Assembly: GCF_000819805.1 (NCBI RefSeq) | Contig: NZ_CDCE01000029.1 | Location: 374,833-438,832, forward strand | Reading direction: 5' to 3' | Length of the DNA: 64,000 nucleotides | Source of the DNA: Aeromonas diversa CDC 2478-85 | GTDB taxonomy: Bacteria > Pseudomonadota > Gammaproteobacteria > Enterobacterales > Aeromonadaceae | Part shown: one piece after another, positions 28,331 to 36,549 of the stretch | Numbering within the stretch: the first letter of the stretch is position 1 | Layout of the letters: each line of letters begins with the position of its first letter | Made by a program: the position numbers and the translations under genes | Notes under the pieces: model-generated | Database searches by the model: none | Told to the model about the DNA's origin: nothing | Seen by the model: only the letters and a program-made list of their open reading frames with translations

Positions 28331-28770
28331 GTGTCGAGGATCCCCTGATCCCCTGGCTGCAGGCCAGGGGGCTGGAGGTGACGCCCTACCATCTCGGCAA
28401 TACCCCAATCCAGCTTGGTCACGGTTTTTGGTACCGCAGTATCTATCTCGCCTGGCGGGTCGATCCCGCAACCCGGCGGGTGTGGATATTGTTGGTACGC
28501 CGCCACGGTGAGCGGCCCGGGCTGGCCAACCCCTTCGCCGCCCTCTATCTGCTGGCAGAGGCCACCCTGGCGGTGCTCGGGCCGGGTCATCTGCTCTACG
28601 GCAATGTCGATGTCTTTCGCGGCAGCTCACTGAGTGGCGAGCGGCTTGGCCGCTTCTATCTGCGCTGGACCGGCGCCAGCGAACCCGAGCCGGGTTGGTT
28701 CATGCTGGCGGCCGAGCGCGTCTGTTCACTGCGAGAGATGCGAAAACGACAAAAGGGCGGCCTTGCGTGA
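28327..28770 (+). CDS. acrR: T3SS regulatory protein AcrR (LcrR/PcrR family)
   Basis: 147 residues from a GTG that overlaps the ascV stop. Size and position between SctV and the LcrG-like gene are those of LcrR. The family is required for normal low-calcium-response expression, but its biochemical role is poorly defined. This AcrR is unrelated to the TetR efflux regulator of the same name. Confidence 0.85.
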   Translation: MSVEDPLIPWLQARGLEVTPYHLGNTPIQLGHGFWYRSIYLAWRVDPATRRVWILLVRRHGERPGLANPFAALYLLAEATLAVLGPGHLLYGNVDVFRGSSLSGERLGRFYLRWTGASEPEPGWFMLAAERVCSLREMRKRQKGGLA

Positions 28771-28799
28771 CAGGCATGTCCAAAAGGGACCCATAGAAT
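28749..28799 (+). promoter_or_regulatory. ExsA-type promoter of the acrG-acrV-acrH-aopB-aopD operon
   Basis: The site at 28749-28773 begins ACAAAAGGGCGGCCTTGCGT, inside the 3' end of acrR, and TAGAAT (28794-28799) lies 20 bp further on. Its second half, CTTGcGTGACAG, is almost identical to that of the exsC promoter element. Confidence 0.72.
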
Positions 28800-28809
28800 A
28801 GGAGCCAAG

Positions 28810-29094
28810 ATGAAACAACCGCGTTATGCCGACCATAGCGAGACCATTGCCCAGGCAGAGCAGGCCATCGCCGACAACGATCACCGCCATGCCCTGTTGC
28901 AGGAGATGCTGGCCGGGTTGGATCTGTCGGAGCAGACCTGCCAGCTGCTGTTCGATGCGCCGAACGAACAGGTGGCGCTGGCCGAACAAGAGCTGCTGGC
29001 GGAGATCCAGCGCCGGCAGGCGGCCTTGCCAACCCAACCGGGAGAGGTCCGCAAGAGCCGTCGTCCGACCATGATGCGCGGACTGATGATTTAA
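28810..29094 (+). CDS. acrG: Needle-tip chaperone/regulator AcrG (LcrG family)
   Basis: A 94-residue helical protein, the length of LcrG/PcrG, 40 bp after acrR and directly ahead of the V antigen. The N-terminal helix is Glu/Ala-rich and the C terminus is basic (Arg-Lys-Ser-Arg-Arg). LcrG-type proteins bind the V antigen in the cytoplasm and also limit effector release. Confidence 0.93.
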   Translation: MKQPRYADHSETIAQAEQAIADNDHRHALLQEMLAGLDLSEQTCQLLFDAPNEQVALAEQELLAEIQRRQAALPTQPGEVRKSRRPTMMRGLMI

Positions 29095-29103
29095 GGAGTC
29101 GTG

Positions 29104-30216
29104 ATGAGCACTATCCCTGACTACAACACCAACCCTGGCGGGTTTGTCGGCTGGCTCGACGGGCAAGCGCTCGACAAGTTGCCGGGCAATAAGAACCCCA
29201 AGCTGGAAGCGTTGCTGACCTTGCTCGAGGGCAAGATCACCCTGAGCGCCGACCAGACGAAGCTACTGACCAAGGAGCAGTTGCAGAAGCTGCTGGCCGC
29301 CTATCTGACCAACCCTGACGCCATCCATGGGGACTGGGCCACGGGCCAGTTCCTGGCTGGCCAAGAGACGGCGATTGTTGCCATCAAGGGCATGATCGAG
29401 CGGGGGAACAATCAGACGCCGCCGAAGACCCAGTGGAGCGTGTCCGAATTCATGCTGCTCGCTCACAGTGCGTTGACCATGGATCGCATCGATGACGACA
29501 TCATCGCCACCTTTACCGGTGTCATGGCATTTCAGGACAACAAGCGCAAGGGGCTCAGCGACGAGATCAAGGATATGACCGCCGAGCTGAAGATCTACGG
29601 GGTGATCCAGTCGGAGATCAACAAGGCGCTCTCTGCAAAATCTGACCAGACCTTCAAGACCGACTTCAACCTGATGGATTACAAGCTCTATGGCTACGGG
29701 TCTGAGGCTGATTTCCAGAAGGGGCCCGAGTTCAAGCTGCTGTCAAAAATGCTCACCAATGATCTGGTCAAAAAAGCTCAACAAGATTTAACCAATGCTG
29801 AAAACGAATTGGCACGTTTAAAGGCGGTGGCTAATTCGGGATCTACTTTAAAGGCACTTTCAGCTAGAGCACTGTTACCTGCAGCTCAGGCTGACTATGA
29901 CAATAAAAAAGTAATTTTGGAGCAGGTTGTGGCCGGGCAGCGTGTCACCGCCAAGGATTTTCTTGAGAGTGGTCAGAAACAAAGTGGTGCGATGAGCAAC
30001 GTTGAGGCCAGCTATAGCTATGACAAAGACAACAACAAGCTGGGCAACTTCTCCACCAGCGTGAGTGACCGCTCGCGACCGCTCAACGATCAGGTCAGTG
30101 AAAAAACCACCCGCCTTAACGACGTCAGCTCGCGCTATAACGCCGCCATCGAGGCACTCAACCGCTTTATCCAGAAATACGACAGCATCATGCGCGACAT
30201 TCTTGGCGCCATTTGA
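29104..30216 (+). CDS. acrV: Needle-tip V antigen AcrV (LcrV/PcrV family)
   Basis: A 370-residue tip protein, near AcrV length and longer than LcrV or PcrV. AAGGAG is 5 bp from the ATG at 29104, which is preferred to the GTG at 29101. The N-terminal globular half is well conserved, and a long C-terminal helix ends Arg-Phe-Ile-Gln-Lys-Tyr-Asp-Ser-Ile-Met-Arg. The central part (about residues 214-280, nt 29745-29940) is much more AT-rich than the rest of the gene and encodes a Lys/Asn/Ala-rich coiled segment. The protein scaffolds the AopB/AopD pore. Confidence 0.95.
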   Translation: MSTIPDYNTNPGGFVGWLDGQALDKLPGNKNPKLEALLTLLEGKITLSADQTKLLTKEQLQKLLAAYLTNPDAIHGDWATGQFLAGQETAIVAIKGMIERGNNQTPPKTQWSVSEFMLLAHSALTMDRIDDDIIATFTGVMAFQDNKRKGLSDEIKDMTAELKIYGVIQSEINKALSAKSDQTFKTDFNLMDYKLYGYGSEADFQKGPEFKLLSKMLTNDLVKKAQQDLTNAENELARLKAVANSGSTLKALSARALLPAAQADYDNKKVILEQVVAGQRVTAKDFLESGQKQSGAMSNVEASYSYDKDNNKLGNFSTSVSDRSRPLNDQVSEKTTRLNDVSSRYNAAIEALNRFIQKYDSIMRDILGAI

Positions 30217-30225
30217 GGAGAGATC

Positions 30226-30729
30226 ATGCAGACCGATACCACCCTGACCCCGGAATATGAAGCCAAGCTGGAAGCCTTTATGGCCGATGGTGGCACCTTG
30301 GCCATGTTGCAGGATATCTCAGGTGACACCCTGGAGCAGCTTTATGCGTTGGCCTTTGGTCAGTATCAGGCCGGCAAGTGGGAGGATGCCCACAAGATTT
30401 TTCAGGCCCTCTGCATGCTGGATCACTATGAGCCGCGCTATTTCCTCGGGCTCGGTGCCTGCCGGCAGGCGATGGGCGAGTTTGATACGGCGGTCGAGAG
30501 CTACAGCTTCGGCGCCATGCTCGATTTGAACGATCCCCGTTTCCCGTTTCATGCCGCCGAGTGCCGGCTGCAACAAGGTGATTTGAACGGGGCCGAGAGT
30601 GGCTTCTACTCGGCCCACCTGCTGGCGGACGCGGATCCGTCGCAGGCCGATCTGGCGGCAAGCGCCAAGGTCATGTTGGAAGCCATCGCAATCAGAAGGG
30701 ATCAGCAAAATGAACCCGATCAGCAATGA
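30226..30729 (+). CDS. acrH: Translocator chaperone AcrH (LcrH/SycD family)
   Basis: A 167-residue class II chaperone with three TPR motifs (for example Leu-Tyr-Ala-Leu-Ala-Phe-Gly-Gln-Tyr-Gln-Ala-Gly-Lys-Trp-Glu-Asp-Ala). It keeps AopB and AopD soluble before export. The 3' end overlaps the aopB start by 20 bp. A GAGGAG ribosome-binding site precedes it. Confidence 0.95.
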   Translation: MQTDTTLTPEYEAKLEAFMADGGTLAMLQDISGDTLEQLYALAFGQYQAGKWEDAHKIFQALCMLDHYEPRYFLGLGACRQAMGEFDTAVESYSFGAMLDLNDPRFPFHAAECRLQQGDLNGAESGFYSAHLLADADPSQADLAASAKVMLEAIAIRRDQQNEPDQQ

Positions 30730-31897
30730 AAGAAGCGTTTCCCCGCTGGGAAACACGGGTGAGGTGACGGGTCAGTCCCCCGTCACTCAGCCACGCAGTG
30801 AAACGCGGCTCGATGCCGCAACCGCCCCCATCAGTGGGCAGGCTCGCAAGCCGGGCGTCTCCTTGAATGCCCCCCTGGCCGTGAGCAATGGCCAGCCCGG
30901 CGCCAAGCAGCTGGCAGAGGTCAATCGATTGTTGGCGCAGGTCAAGCAGAACACCAGCCTGATCTTGCCGCACACCAATGCCCTGGTCGTGGCGGCCTTC
31001 ACCTCGCCGGAGGCATTCGAGATTGAGCTGGGCAAGTTGACCAGTGATCTGGAGAAGACCCAGAACAGACTCAAACTCGCTGACCTCGATCGGGCTCGTA
31101 CCCAGAACGAGAAGAAGATCGCCGAGAATCAGGAGAAGATCAAAGAGGCCGAAGAGAGTGCCCAGAAGGCCAAAAAGTCGGGCCTGGCCAGTAAGATCTT
31201 CGGTTGGATCAGTGCCATCGCCTCCATGATCATCGGGGCCATCATGGTGGCGACCGGTGTCGGGGCGGCAGCAGGCGCGCTGATGATCGCCGCGGGCGCG
31301 GTCGGTGTCGCCAATATGGCGGTGCAGCAGGCCGCCGAAGATGGCCTCATCTCCAAGGAGGTGATGGATAAGCTGGGGCCTGCGCTCATGGCGGTGGAGA
31401 TTATCCTGGCGGTCGCCTCGGCAGCGGTGACATTTGGCGCCGGAGCGGTCAAGGGACTGGCCAAGCTGGGCGTGAAAATGGGCTTCAAGATGGCGGGTAA
31501 AGGGGCGAGTGAGATGGGCCTCAAGCTGATTCAGAACTCCGCCAAGCTCTATATGAAGGCCGCCGATGTCTCGGCCAAACTGGCCGGCAACGCGGCAAGC
31601 ACGACGGCGAAAATGGCCAGAATCGGCACTCAAACGGCCGATCTCATCGTCGACGTGAGCAGTGGCGTGACCAAGGTCGTGGATAATTCGAACCAGGCCG
31701 ATTTACAGCTGAAACAGGCCTCGCTGTTGGAAAACCGCCAGGAGATGACGGCGCTGCAAGGGGTGATCGACAAGATCAAAGAGGCGCTTGCCCAGATGAT
31801 TGAGGCGTTCCAGCAGACCATGGAGATGATTTTCCAGATGCTCAACGCCAAGGGCGACATGATGAACAACCTGGCCCGCAGGCCCGCCGCTATCTAA
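30710..31897 (+). CDS. aopB: Major translocator AopB (YopB family, SctE)
   Basis: 395 residues from the ATG at 30710. A low-complexity N terminus is followed by a charged coiled coil (about 100-155) and two hydrophobic hairpin segments (about 160-205, Gly/Ala/Ile-rich, and 225-247). A C-terminal amphipathic region (about 365-395) ends in Met-Asn-Asn-Leu-Ala. It inserts in host membranes to form the translocation pore with AopD. Confidence 0.94.
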   Translation: MNPISNERSVSPLGNTGEVTGQSPVTQPRSETRLDAATAPISGQARKPGVSLNAPLAVSNGQPGAKQLAEVNRLLAQVKQNTSLILPHTNALVVAAFTSPEAFEIELGKLTSDLEKTQNRLKLADLDRARTQNEKKIAENQEKIKEAEESAQKAKKSGLASKIFGWISAIASMIIGAIMVATGVGAAAGALMIAAGAVGVANMAVQQAAEDGLISKEVMDKLGPALMAVEIILAVASAAVTFGAGAVKGLAKLGVKMGFKMAGKGASEMGLKLIQNSAKLYMKAADVSAKLAGNAASTTAKMARIGTQTADLIVDVSSGVTKVVDNSNQADLQLKQASLLENRQEMTALQGVIDKIKEALAQMIEAFQQTMEMIFQMLNAKGDMMNNLARRPAAI

Positions 31898-31909
31898 GGA
31901 GTATTGCTC

Positions 31910-32800
31910 ATGATCAACAGTGACTATGCAAACGGTGTTAACCACTCCAGCCCGTTAGCCGACGTAAGAACCGGCGAAACCCAACCGGTCCGTCATCAGG
32001 GCACGACCCATGAGGCGGCGGGCTCGGCCGGCCAACGGACGCTCGAGAACAGGAGCGTACCCGTGTTGCCCCGCCCCTCCATCCCCTTCGATACCAAGGG
32101 GGTTACCCAGATGGCGGACCAGCTCGAGAGCGTGATGGACATGATGTCGCTGCTGTTCAAGCTGGCGCGTCAGGCGCGTGAAATGGGACTGGTGCAGCGG
32201 GATACCGAGAACAAGCTGGTGATTGGCCACCAACAGGCCCAGGTGGATGAGATGCGCCATGGTGCCATGTTGATGATCGCCTCTGCGGTGGTCTCCGGTG
32301 TCATGACCATCGCCTCGGCCGTCATGGGGGGCTTCTCCCTGAACAAGTCGTCCAAGGCGATCAAGCAGGACAAGGCGCTTAACGCCAATATTGCCGGGCG
32401 ACAGCAGGAGCTGAAGCAGATTGGAGATATCAAGAAGTCGGCGGGCCTCGAGATGGGCGACGCGGGCCAGGACCTGACTGCAAGGATCAAGAACGACAAG
32501 GCGGCCCTGAAGACCCTGAACAAGAAATTTGATGCCAATAACAGCCGTCAGCAACTGTCCGGGACCGTGACCCAATCCGTTGGGCAGATGAGCAACTCTG
32601 CGGTCCAGGTGTCGCAAGGGGTGAGTCAGGCGGATGCCAAGGAAGACGAGGTCAAGGCGACCATCAGTCAGGCCGAGAAGCAGAAGATTGAGGACAACAT
32701 GTCCTTTAATGTCAACTTCATGAAAGACGTATTGCAGCTGATGCAGCAGTATGCCCAGAGCCAGAACCAGGCCTGGAAAGCGGCCTTTGGTGTTGCATAA
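31910..32800 (+). CDS. aopD: Minor translocator AopD (YopD family, SctB)
   Basis: 296 residues. The ATG at 31910 is 8 bp after AAGGAG; a TTG two codons earlier is less likely. One hydrophobic segment (about 118-143, Met-Leu-Met-Ile-Ala-Ser-Ala-Val-Val-Ser) and a C-terminal amphipathic helix fit YopD, which lines the pore and in Yersinia also represses translation with LcrH. It is the last gene before a strong terminator. Confidence 0.94.
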   Translation: MINSDYANGVNHSSPLADVRTGETQPVRHQGTTHEAAGSAGQRTLENRSVPVLPRPSIPFDTKGVTQMADQLESVMDMMSLLFKLARQAREMGLVQRDTENKLVIGHQQAQVDEMRHGAMLMIASAVVSGVMTIASAVMGGFSLNKSSKAIKQDKALNANIAGRQQELKQIGDIKKSAGLEMGDAGQDLTARIKNDKAALKTLNKKFDANNSRQQLSGTVTQSVGQMSNSAVQVSQGVSQADAKEDEVKATISQAEKQKIEDNMSFNVNFMKDVLQLMQQYAQSQNQAWKAAFGVA

Positions 32801-32816
32801 ACCCCATGACCGTCAG

Positions 32817-32839
32817 GGCGCCCGTTTGGGCGCCTTTTT
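32817..32839 (+). terminator. Rho-independent terminator after aopD
   Basis: GGCGCCC-GTTT-GGGCGCC forms a perfect 7-bp stem followed by TTTTT. It separates the translocator operon from the exs cassette. Confidence 0.93.
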
Positions 32840-32858
32840 GTTTTCCGGCCATTTTTCA

Positions 32859-32909
32859 TAAAAGAGCCGCCCTTGAGTGACAGCCTGAGGTGAAAGGGCA
32901 GGCTAACAT
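32859..32909 (+). promoter_or_regulatory. ExsA-type promoter of exsC-exsE-exsB-exsA
   Basis: The site at 32859-32883 begins TAAAAGAGCCGCCCTTGAGT. TAACAT (32904-32909) follows after 20 bp. An ExsA site here would make exsA autoregulated through its own operon, as in Pseudomonas. Confidence 0.75.
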
Positions 32910-32934
32910 CCTCTCCTCTCTGCTGGAGGACATC

Positions 32935-33378
32935 ATGGACCTAACCCTCATTATCAATCGATTGCTTGCTGAATTCGCGACCAAGCATGGCCTGCCATCC
33001 TTCGCTCTGAACGAGGAAGGCGTTGCGGCATTGTGTTTCGATGAGAGCCTGCAACTTGCCTTGATCCTGGTTCCGGAGAGGGATCATTTGGTGCTCCAGG
33101 TCGATGTGGCCGAGCTGCATCAGGTCGGTGAGGGGATTTTTCGTCAGTTAGCCAGTTTCAACCGCCATTGGTATCAGTTCAATCTGCACTTCGGGTTTGA
33201 TGAAGCCTCGCTGATGGTGCAGCTCTATCGCCAGATGTCGGCACGCCAGCTGACGCTGGCCGTTCTTGAGGAGAGCCTTGCCAGCATGTTGGAACATGCC
33301 GAGTTCTGGCAGGATCTACTGCAGTCACCGCCGCACATCGGGCAGCATCATGATGAGATGCAGGGCGTCCGGGTATAG
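32935..33378 (+). CDS. exsC: Anti-anti-activator ExsC (class I chaperone fold)
   Basis: A 147-residue CesT-like protein. The ATG at 32935 (GGAGG 6 bp upstream) is chosen over upstream codons. In the well-studied Pseudomonas cascade ExsC binds ExsD when its other partner ExsE is secreted, which frees ExsA. Gene order exsC-exsE-exsB-exsA followed by exsD is identical here. Confidence 0.9.
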   Translation: MDLTLIINRLLAEFATKHGLPSFALNEEGVAALCFDESLQLALILVPERDHLVLQVDVAELHQVGEGIFRQLASFNRHWYQFNLHFGFDEASLMVQLYRQMSARQLTLAVLEESLASMLEHAEFWQDLLQSPPHIGQHHDEMQGVRV

Positions 33379-33380
33379 CC

Positions 33381-33614
33381 ATGAAGATACACGAGCAGCA
33401 AATGGTGGCACTATCCCAGGCCACAGCACAACCCAAGGATGGCCTCTTTGCCGGGCGAGCCATGCAGGTGGTACCCATGGCCAGTGCGCCTCAGCCCCTC
33501 TCTGCGCTGCTGCGAGGCTCGATACGTCTCGATCAGGCTCAGGAAATGGCGTTGCAGCGCCTGCAGCAGGGGGAGCACTTGTCGCTGTCCGAGCGGAGGA
33601 TCAGGGTCGTATGA
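33381..33614 (+). CDS. exsE: Secreted regulator ExsE
   Basis: A 77-residue protein close in size to ExsE (81), lying 2 bp after exsC and overlapping exsB by 4 bp. The Ala/Gln-rich N terminus suits secretion, and an Arg-Ile-Arg-Val-Val tail closes the protein. Its export through T3SS-1 would be the cell-contact signal. Assigned by position and size as much as by sequence. Confidence 0.82.
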   Translation: MKIHEQQMVALSQATAQPKDGLFAGRAMQVVPMASAPQPLSALLRGSIRLDQAQEMALQRLQQGEHLSLSERRIRVV

Positions 33615-34012
33615 AGCGAGGGCTGATGCTGCTGGTGTTGAGCCTGTTGGCGGGCTGTGTCACGACCCCCACGGTCAAGCCAGCGTTGATGCAGCTCAAG
33701 GGGGAGGTCCACTTGGCAAAGGCACTCCCGCGACCCGCTCGAGTTGACGTCACCGTCCTGAGTGTCATCGACGGCCGGCCTTTGGCAGTGGCCACAACGG
33801 AATATGAAGTCAGCATGTTACCGCTTGCATTTGAGCTGCGCTTGACGCCCATGCAGATGGCGGAAGGTAATATATATCTGAGGGCGCGATTGCGTTTCAT
33901 TAACAGTTCGGCCGTGCAGGCGACACATCAACAGAAAGTTTTTAAGGCGTTTAATCAGGATATATATGTAATGGAATTGCAGCCGAAGCCTTGTTATCCA
34001 TCGTGTCAATAG
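33611..34012 (+). CDS. exsB: Secretin pilotin lipoprotein ExsB (YscW family)
   Basis: 133 residues with a lipobox Leu-Leu-Ala-Gly-Cys (lipidated Cys near 16). A beta-rich YbaY/YscW-like domain follows (Val-Thr-Val-Leu-Ser-Val-Ile-Asp-Gly-Arg-Pro; Leu-Arg-Ala-Arg-Leu-Arg-Phe). Pilotins carry the secretin AscC to the outer membrane. T3SS-2 has no obvious pilotin in this window. Confidence 0.85.
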   Translation: MKRGLMLLVLSLLAGCVTTPTVKPALMQLKGEVHLAKALPRPARVDVTVLSVIDGRPLAVATTEYEVSMLPLAFELRLTPMQMAEGNIYLRARLRFINSSAVQATHQQKVFKAFNQDIYVMELQPKPCYPSCQ

Positions 34013-34354
34013 GTGTCTAATTAACAAAAAACGCTTAAATCAATTGTTTATGGGTCATGTAAACCACTGAAAAAGTTGTTTTTTGTAACGAACTATCTTC
34101 GCAATATATCGGCAGCCTGGCGTTGGTCTCGAAATGATACGCTCAATAGTGTATTGACTCTAATTTGTGACTGGTTTTCTTGTGTACAGCTGTTGTAGGA
34201 TGCTTCCCCTCATTTCAATGGCGATTAAATAAGCTCTTGAATTTGAATTAGTTAATTCACGACAAATAAAAAGCCAATAATAAGACGTCCGGCAAAAATC
34301 CTGTCTTTGCCGAGGCGTCGCAGGCACCACGCACCGATTCAGGAAAACGAAAAT
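34013..34354. other. AT-rich regulatory gap upstream of exsA
   Basis: 342 bp with markedly lower GC than its surroundings. No credible gene is present; the minus-strand ORF that starts inside exsA is a shadow. I find no clear terminator after exsB, so readthrough from exsC into exsA is possible. The AT-richness suggests a separate, possibly silenced or globally controlled exsA promoter, but I cannot point to a good -35/-10 pair. Confidence 0.5.
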
Positions 34355-35170
34355 ATGAAAGACATTACAACCACAGAGAAGGGCGATATAGCCCGGCTCC
34401 AGTGGTGCATGTCTGCTTTTAGCGTCATCGAGCACGCACAGGAGGGTATCTACATCCTCCTGGATGGCACTATGACCTGGCAAGACTGCACCGATACTCA
34501 TGAGTTGTCCGCCAACGAGTTGATGTTCGTACGCCGCGGAAATTATGCGGTCTGTACCGGTGAATCCTCTTGCCACCTGCTGTGGTTGCCCCTCTCTCAT
34601 TCTTTTCTGCAAGGTTTTTTGCAACGCTTTGGCGCATTGTTGAGTGATGTGCCCAGAATGGACACGATTGCGCCTAGCTTATTGCCATTCGGTGCCTCAC
34701 CGCTGCTGGATCAATGTATTCAAGGGTTGCGTGGCCTGACCGAACACCCATATCCGCCTGCACTTGCCCAATTGCGTACCGAGGAGCTGCTGTTTCTGCT
34801 GGCGTTCGGTGAGCAGGGGCCTCAATTGATGTCCATCTTGCGTCAACTGAGCAACCGCCAGGTTGAGCGGTTGCAGCACTTCATGGAAAAGCACTATTTG
34901 ATGGAGTGGAAGCTCAGTGAATTTGCCAGAGAGTTTGGCATGGGTCTGACCACGTTCAAGGAGCTCTTTGGGTCTATTTATGGCGTCTCTCCCCGCGCCT
35001 GGATCAGCGAGCGCCGTATTCTCTATGCTCATCAGTTATTACTCAATAGCGAGATGAGCATAGTGGATATTGCGATGGAGGCCGGCTTCTCCAGTCAGTC
35101 CTATTTTACCCAGAGTTACCGGCGCCGTTTCGGCTGTACGCCAAGCCGCGCCAGGCAGGGTAAAGATTAA
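34355..35170 (+). CDS. exsA: T3SS master activator ExsA (AraC family)
   Basis: 271 residues from the ATG at 34355, the length of LcrF. An N-terminal ligand/ExsD-binding domain is followed by two helix-turn-helix units: about 184-205 (Leu-Ser-Glu-Phe-Ala-Arg-Glu-Phe-Gly-Met) and about 234-258 (Ile-Val-Asp-Ile-Ala-Met-Glu-Ala-Gly-Phe). It would activate the seven promoter elements listed here. Codon use near the 5' end follows the AT-rich upstream region. Confidence 0.94.
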   Translation: MKDITTTEKGDIARLQWCMSAFSVIEHAQEGIYILLDGTMTWQDCTDTHELSANELMFVRRGNYAVCTGESSCHLLWLPLSHSFLQGFLQRFGALLSDVPRMDTIAPSLLPFGASPLLDQCIQGLRGLTEHPYPPALAQLRTEELLFLLAFGEQGPQLMSILRQLSNRQVERLQHFMEKHYLMEWKLSEFAREFGMGLTTFKELFGSIYGVSPRAWISERRILYAHQLLLNSEMSIVDIAMEAGFSSQSYFTQSYRRRFGCTPSRARQGKD

Positions 35171-35179
35171 CGCCGGACT

Positions 35180-35230
35180 AAAATAATCTGACGTTTTTTA
35201 TAAGTCGGTAGGCGGAGTAATGGATAGAAT
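35180..35230 (+). promoter_or_regulatory. ExsA-type promoter of the exsD-ascB-ascL operon
   Basis: The site at 35180-35204 begins AAAATAATCTGACGTTTTTT, with core CTGAC and second half TTTATAAG. TAGAAT (35225-35230) is 20 bp downstream. Confidence 0.82.
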
Positions 35231-35289
35231 GGTCCGCATATCAACACACTATTCGATTATTGCCCGCAGCAAGATGAGCAAGGCATAGC

Positions 35290-36108
35290 ATGAGTCAGCA
35301 AGATCACCACTCCCCCAAACGAGGCCTGTTTGCAGGCCGTCGGGTCACGGTTGTCCGGCCAGAGGGTCTTTCTCGAGACAGGCTGGTTGGCCAGCCGTCC
35401 GCGCTCTGCTACCAGGATGCCGGCGTGCTGACCACACAGCAACTGAACCTGCTGCAGCGTGTGTTGCCCAGAACCCGGTTGGAGAGCCTGCTGGCATCTG
35501 TCTGGCTCCAGCGTCGCATGGAGGTTGCCCTGGCGGTGTCACGTCAGGACATGCAACGGATCCTGCGCCTGGCGGCGAGCGAAGAGACGGGGTCCTGGGT
35601 TGAACAGCTGGGGGATAACATCAACCTGGCCGAGCGACCACAGCTATGGCACTGGGTGCTCTATCCCCTGCATCGTTGGTGGGTGTGCCATCAGGAACCT
35701 CTCCACTCGGGCTGGACTACCGAGCTGGCACAGCTGCAGGTGATGCGACGCCAGCTCAATGCGCAGGCTGTCTTCTGGCAGACGGTGGTGGATGTCCAGT
35801 CCGGTATCGAGAGCAAGATTGTCACTCAGCTTGCCCAGTTGACCCGACGTGAGCAGGAGCTGCTGCAACTGCAGGCGGAATGCGAAGCGCGACTTCATCT
35901 GGCTTGGCCTGCCTGGTATGCACGGCAAGTCGCAGAGGGGGATCCGCAGACCCTCATGCCGGTTCCACCAGAGCTGGAGAGATTCTGGCATCTGCTGGAA
36001 GCCTTGCCTGGCCAAGCCGCGCTCGCTCAACCCTTGCATGCGTGGCTGGCAGAAAGAGGCGTGGCCCTGGCGCAGGACAGTTTCTACTGGCAACCACAGG
36101 CCCGCTAG
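35290..36108 (+). CDS. exsD: ExsA anti-activator ExsD
   Basis: 272 residues, close to Pseudomonas ExsD (276). It contains a Leu/Gln-rich coiled-coil region (about 150-200, Gln-Leu-Ala-Gln-Leu-Thr-Arg-Arg-Glu-Gln-Glu-Leu-Leu-Gln-Leu). It binds and inhibits ExsA until captured by ExsC. It is transcribed from its own ExsA-type promoter, giving negative feedback. The RBS is weak. Confidence 0.9.
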   Translation: MSQQDHHSPKRGLFAGRRVTVVRPEGLSRDRLVGQPSALCYQDAGVLTTQQLNLLQRVLPRTRLESLLASVWLQRRMEVALAVSRQDMQRILRLAASEETGSWVEQLGDNINLAERPQLWHWVLYPLHRWWVCHQEPLHSGWTTELAQLQVMRRQLNAQAVFWQTVVDVQSGIESKIVTQLAQLTRREQELLQLQAECEARLHLAWPAWYARQVAEGDPQTLMPVPPELERFWHLLEALPGQAALAQPLHAWLAERGVALAQDSFYWQPQAR

Positions 36109-36123
36109 ATAACCCGAGGACCT

Positions 36124-36549
36124 ATGCAAACTCTACTCAATCGATTGGCCGCAAAGCTTGGCCAAGGGCCTTTTGTTGCCGATGTTCAGGGCCAATACCA
36201 TCTGCGGCTCGATGGTTATCCTCTCTTTCTGTTGCCAAGACAGGGCGAGCTTCTGGTCAGCACTCCCATGACCAGCGCGACCGGGCGGGAAGGAAAGCCG
36301 CTGGAGCCGGCACTGTTGAAGCGTCTGTTGCAACAGGTGGTGGCCTGGGGGCGCCATGCGCCCCATGCATTGGTGCTTGACGAACTGGGCAACCTGCAGC
36401 TGGAGGCCCGACTCGCCCTGGAGTGGCTTGATGAGCATCAATTGGAGGCGCATCTGAGCCAGCACATCGCCTTGCTGGAAAGGCTCGAACCCCAACTTAA
36501 TGAGGCCGCCATGGCCCCCCAATGGAGACAGATGATATGGCATCCGTGA
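36124..36549 (+). CDS. ascB: T3SS chaperone AscB (YscB family)
   Basis: A 141-residue class I chaperone fold, 15 bp after exsD and overlapping the ascC start. Length and position match YscB, which joins SycN to escort the YopN-type gatekeeper. Confidence 0.88.
   Translation: MQTLLNRLAAKLGQGPFVADVQGQYHLRLDGYPLFLLPRQGELLVSTPMTSATGREGKPLEPALLKRLLQQVVAWGRHAPHALVLDELGNLQLEARLALEWLDEHQLEAHLSQHIALLERLEPQLNEAAMAPQWRQMIWHP

Noticed and set aside
28327..28770. acrR as a TetR-type efflux repressor
   Set aside because: Name coincidence only; position and size fit LcrR, and there is no TetR helix-turn-helix.
34160..34624. Minus-strand ORF (154 codons) overlapping the exsA promoter region
   Set aside because: Half of it is antisense to exsA, it has no RBS, and composition follows the AT-rich gap.
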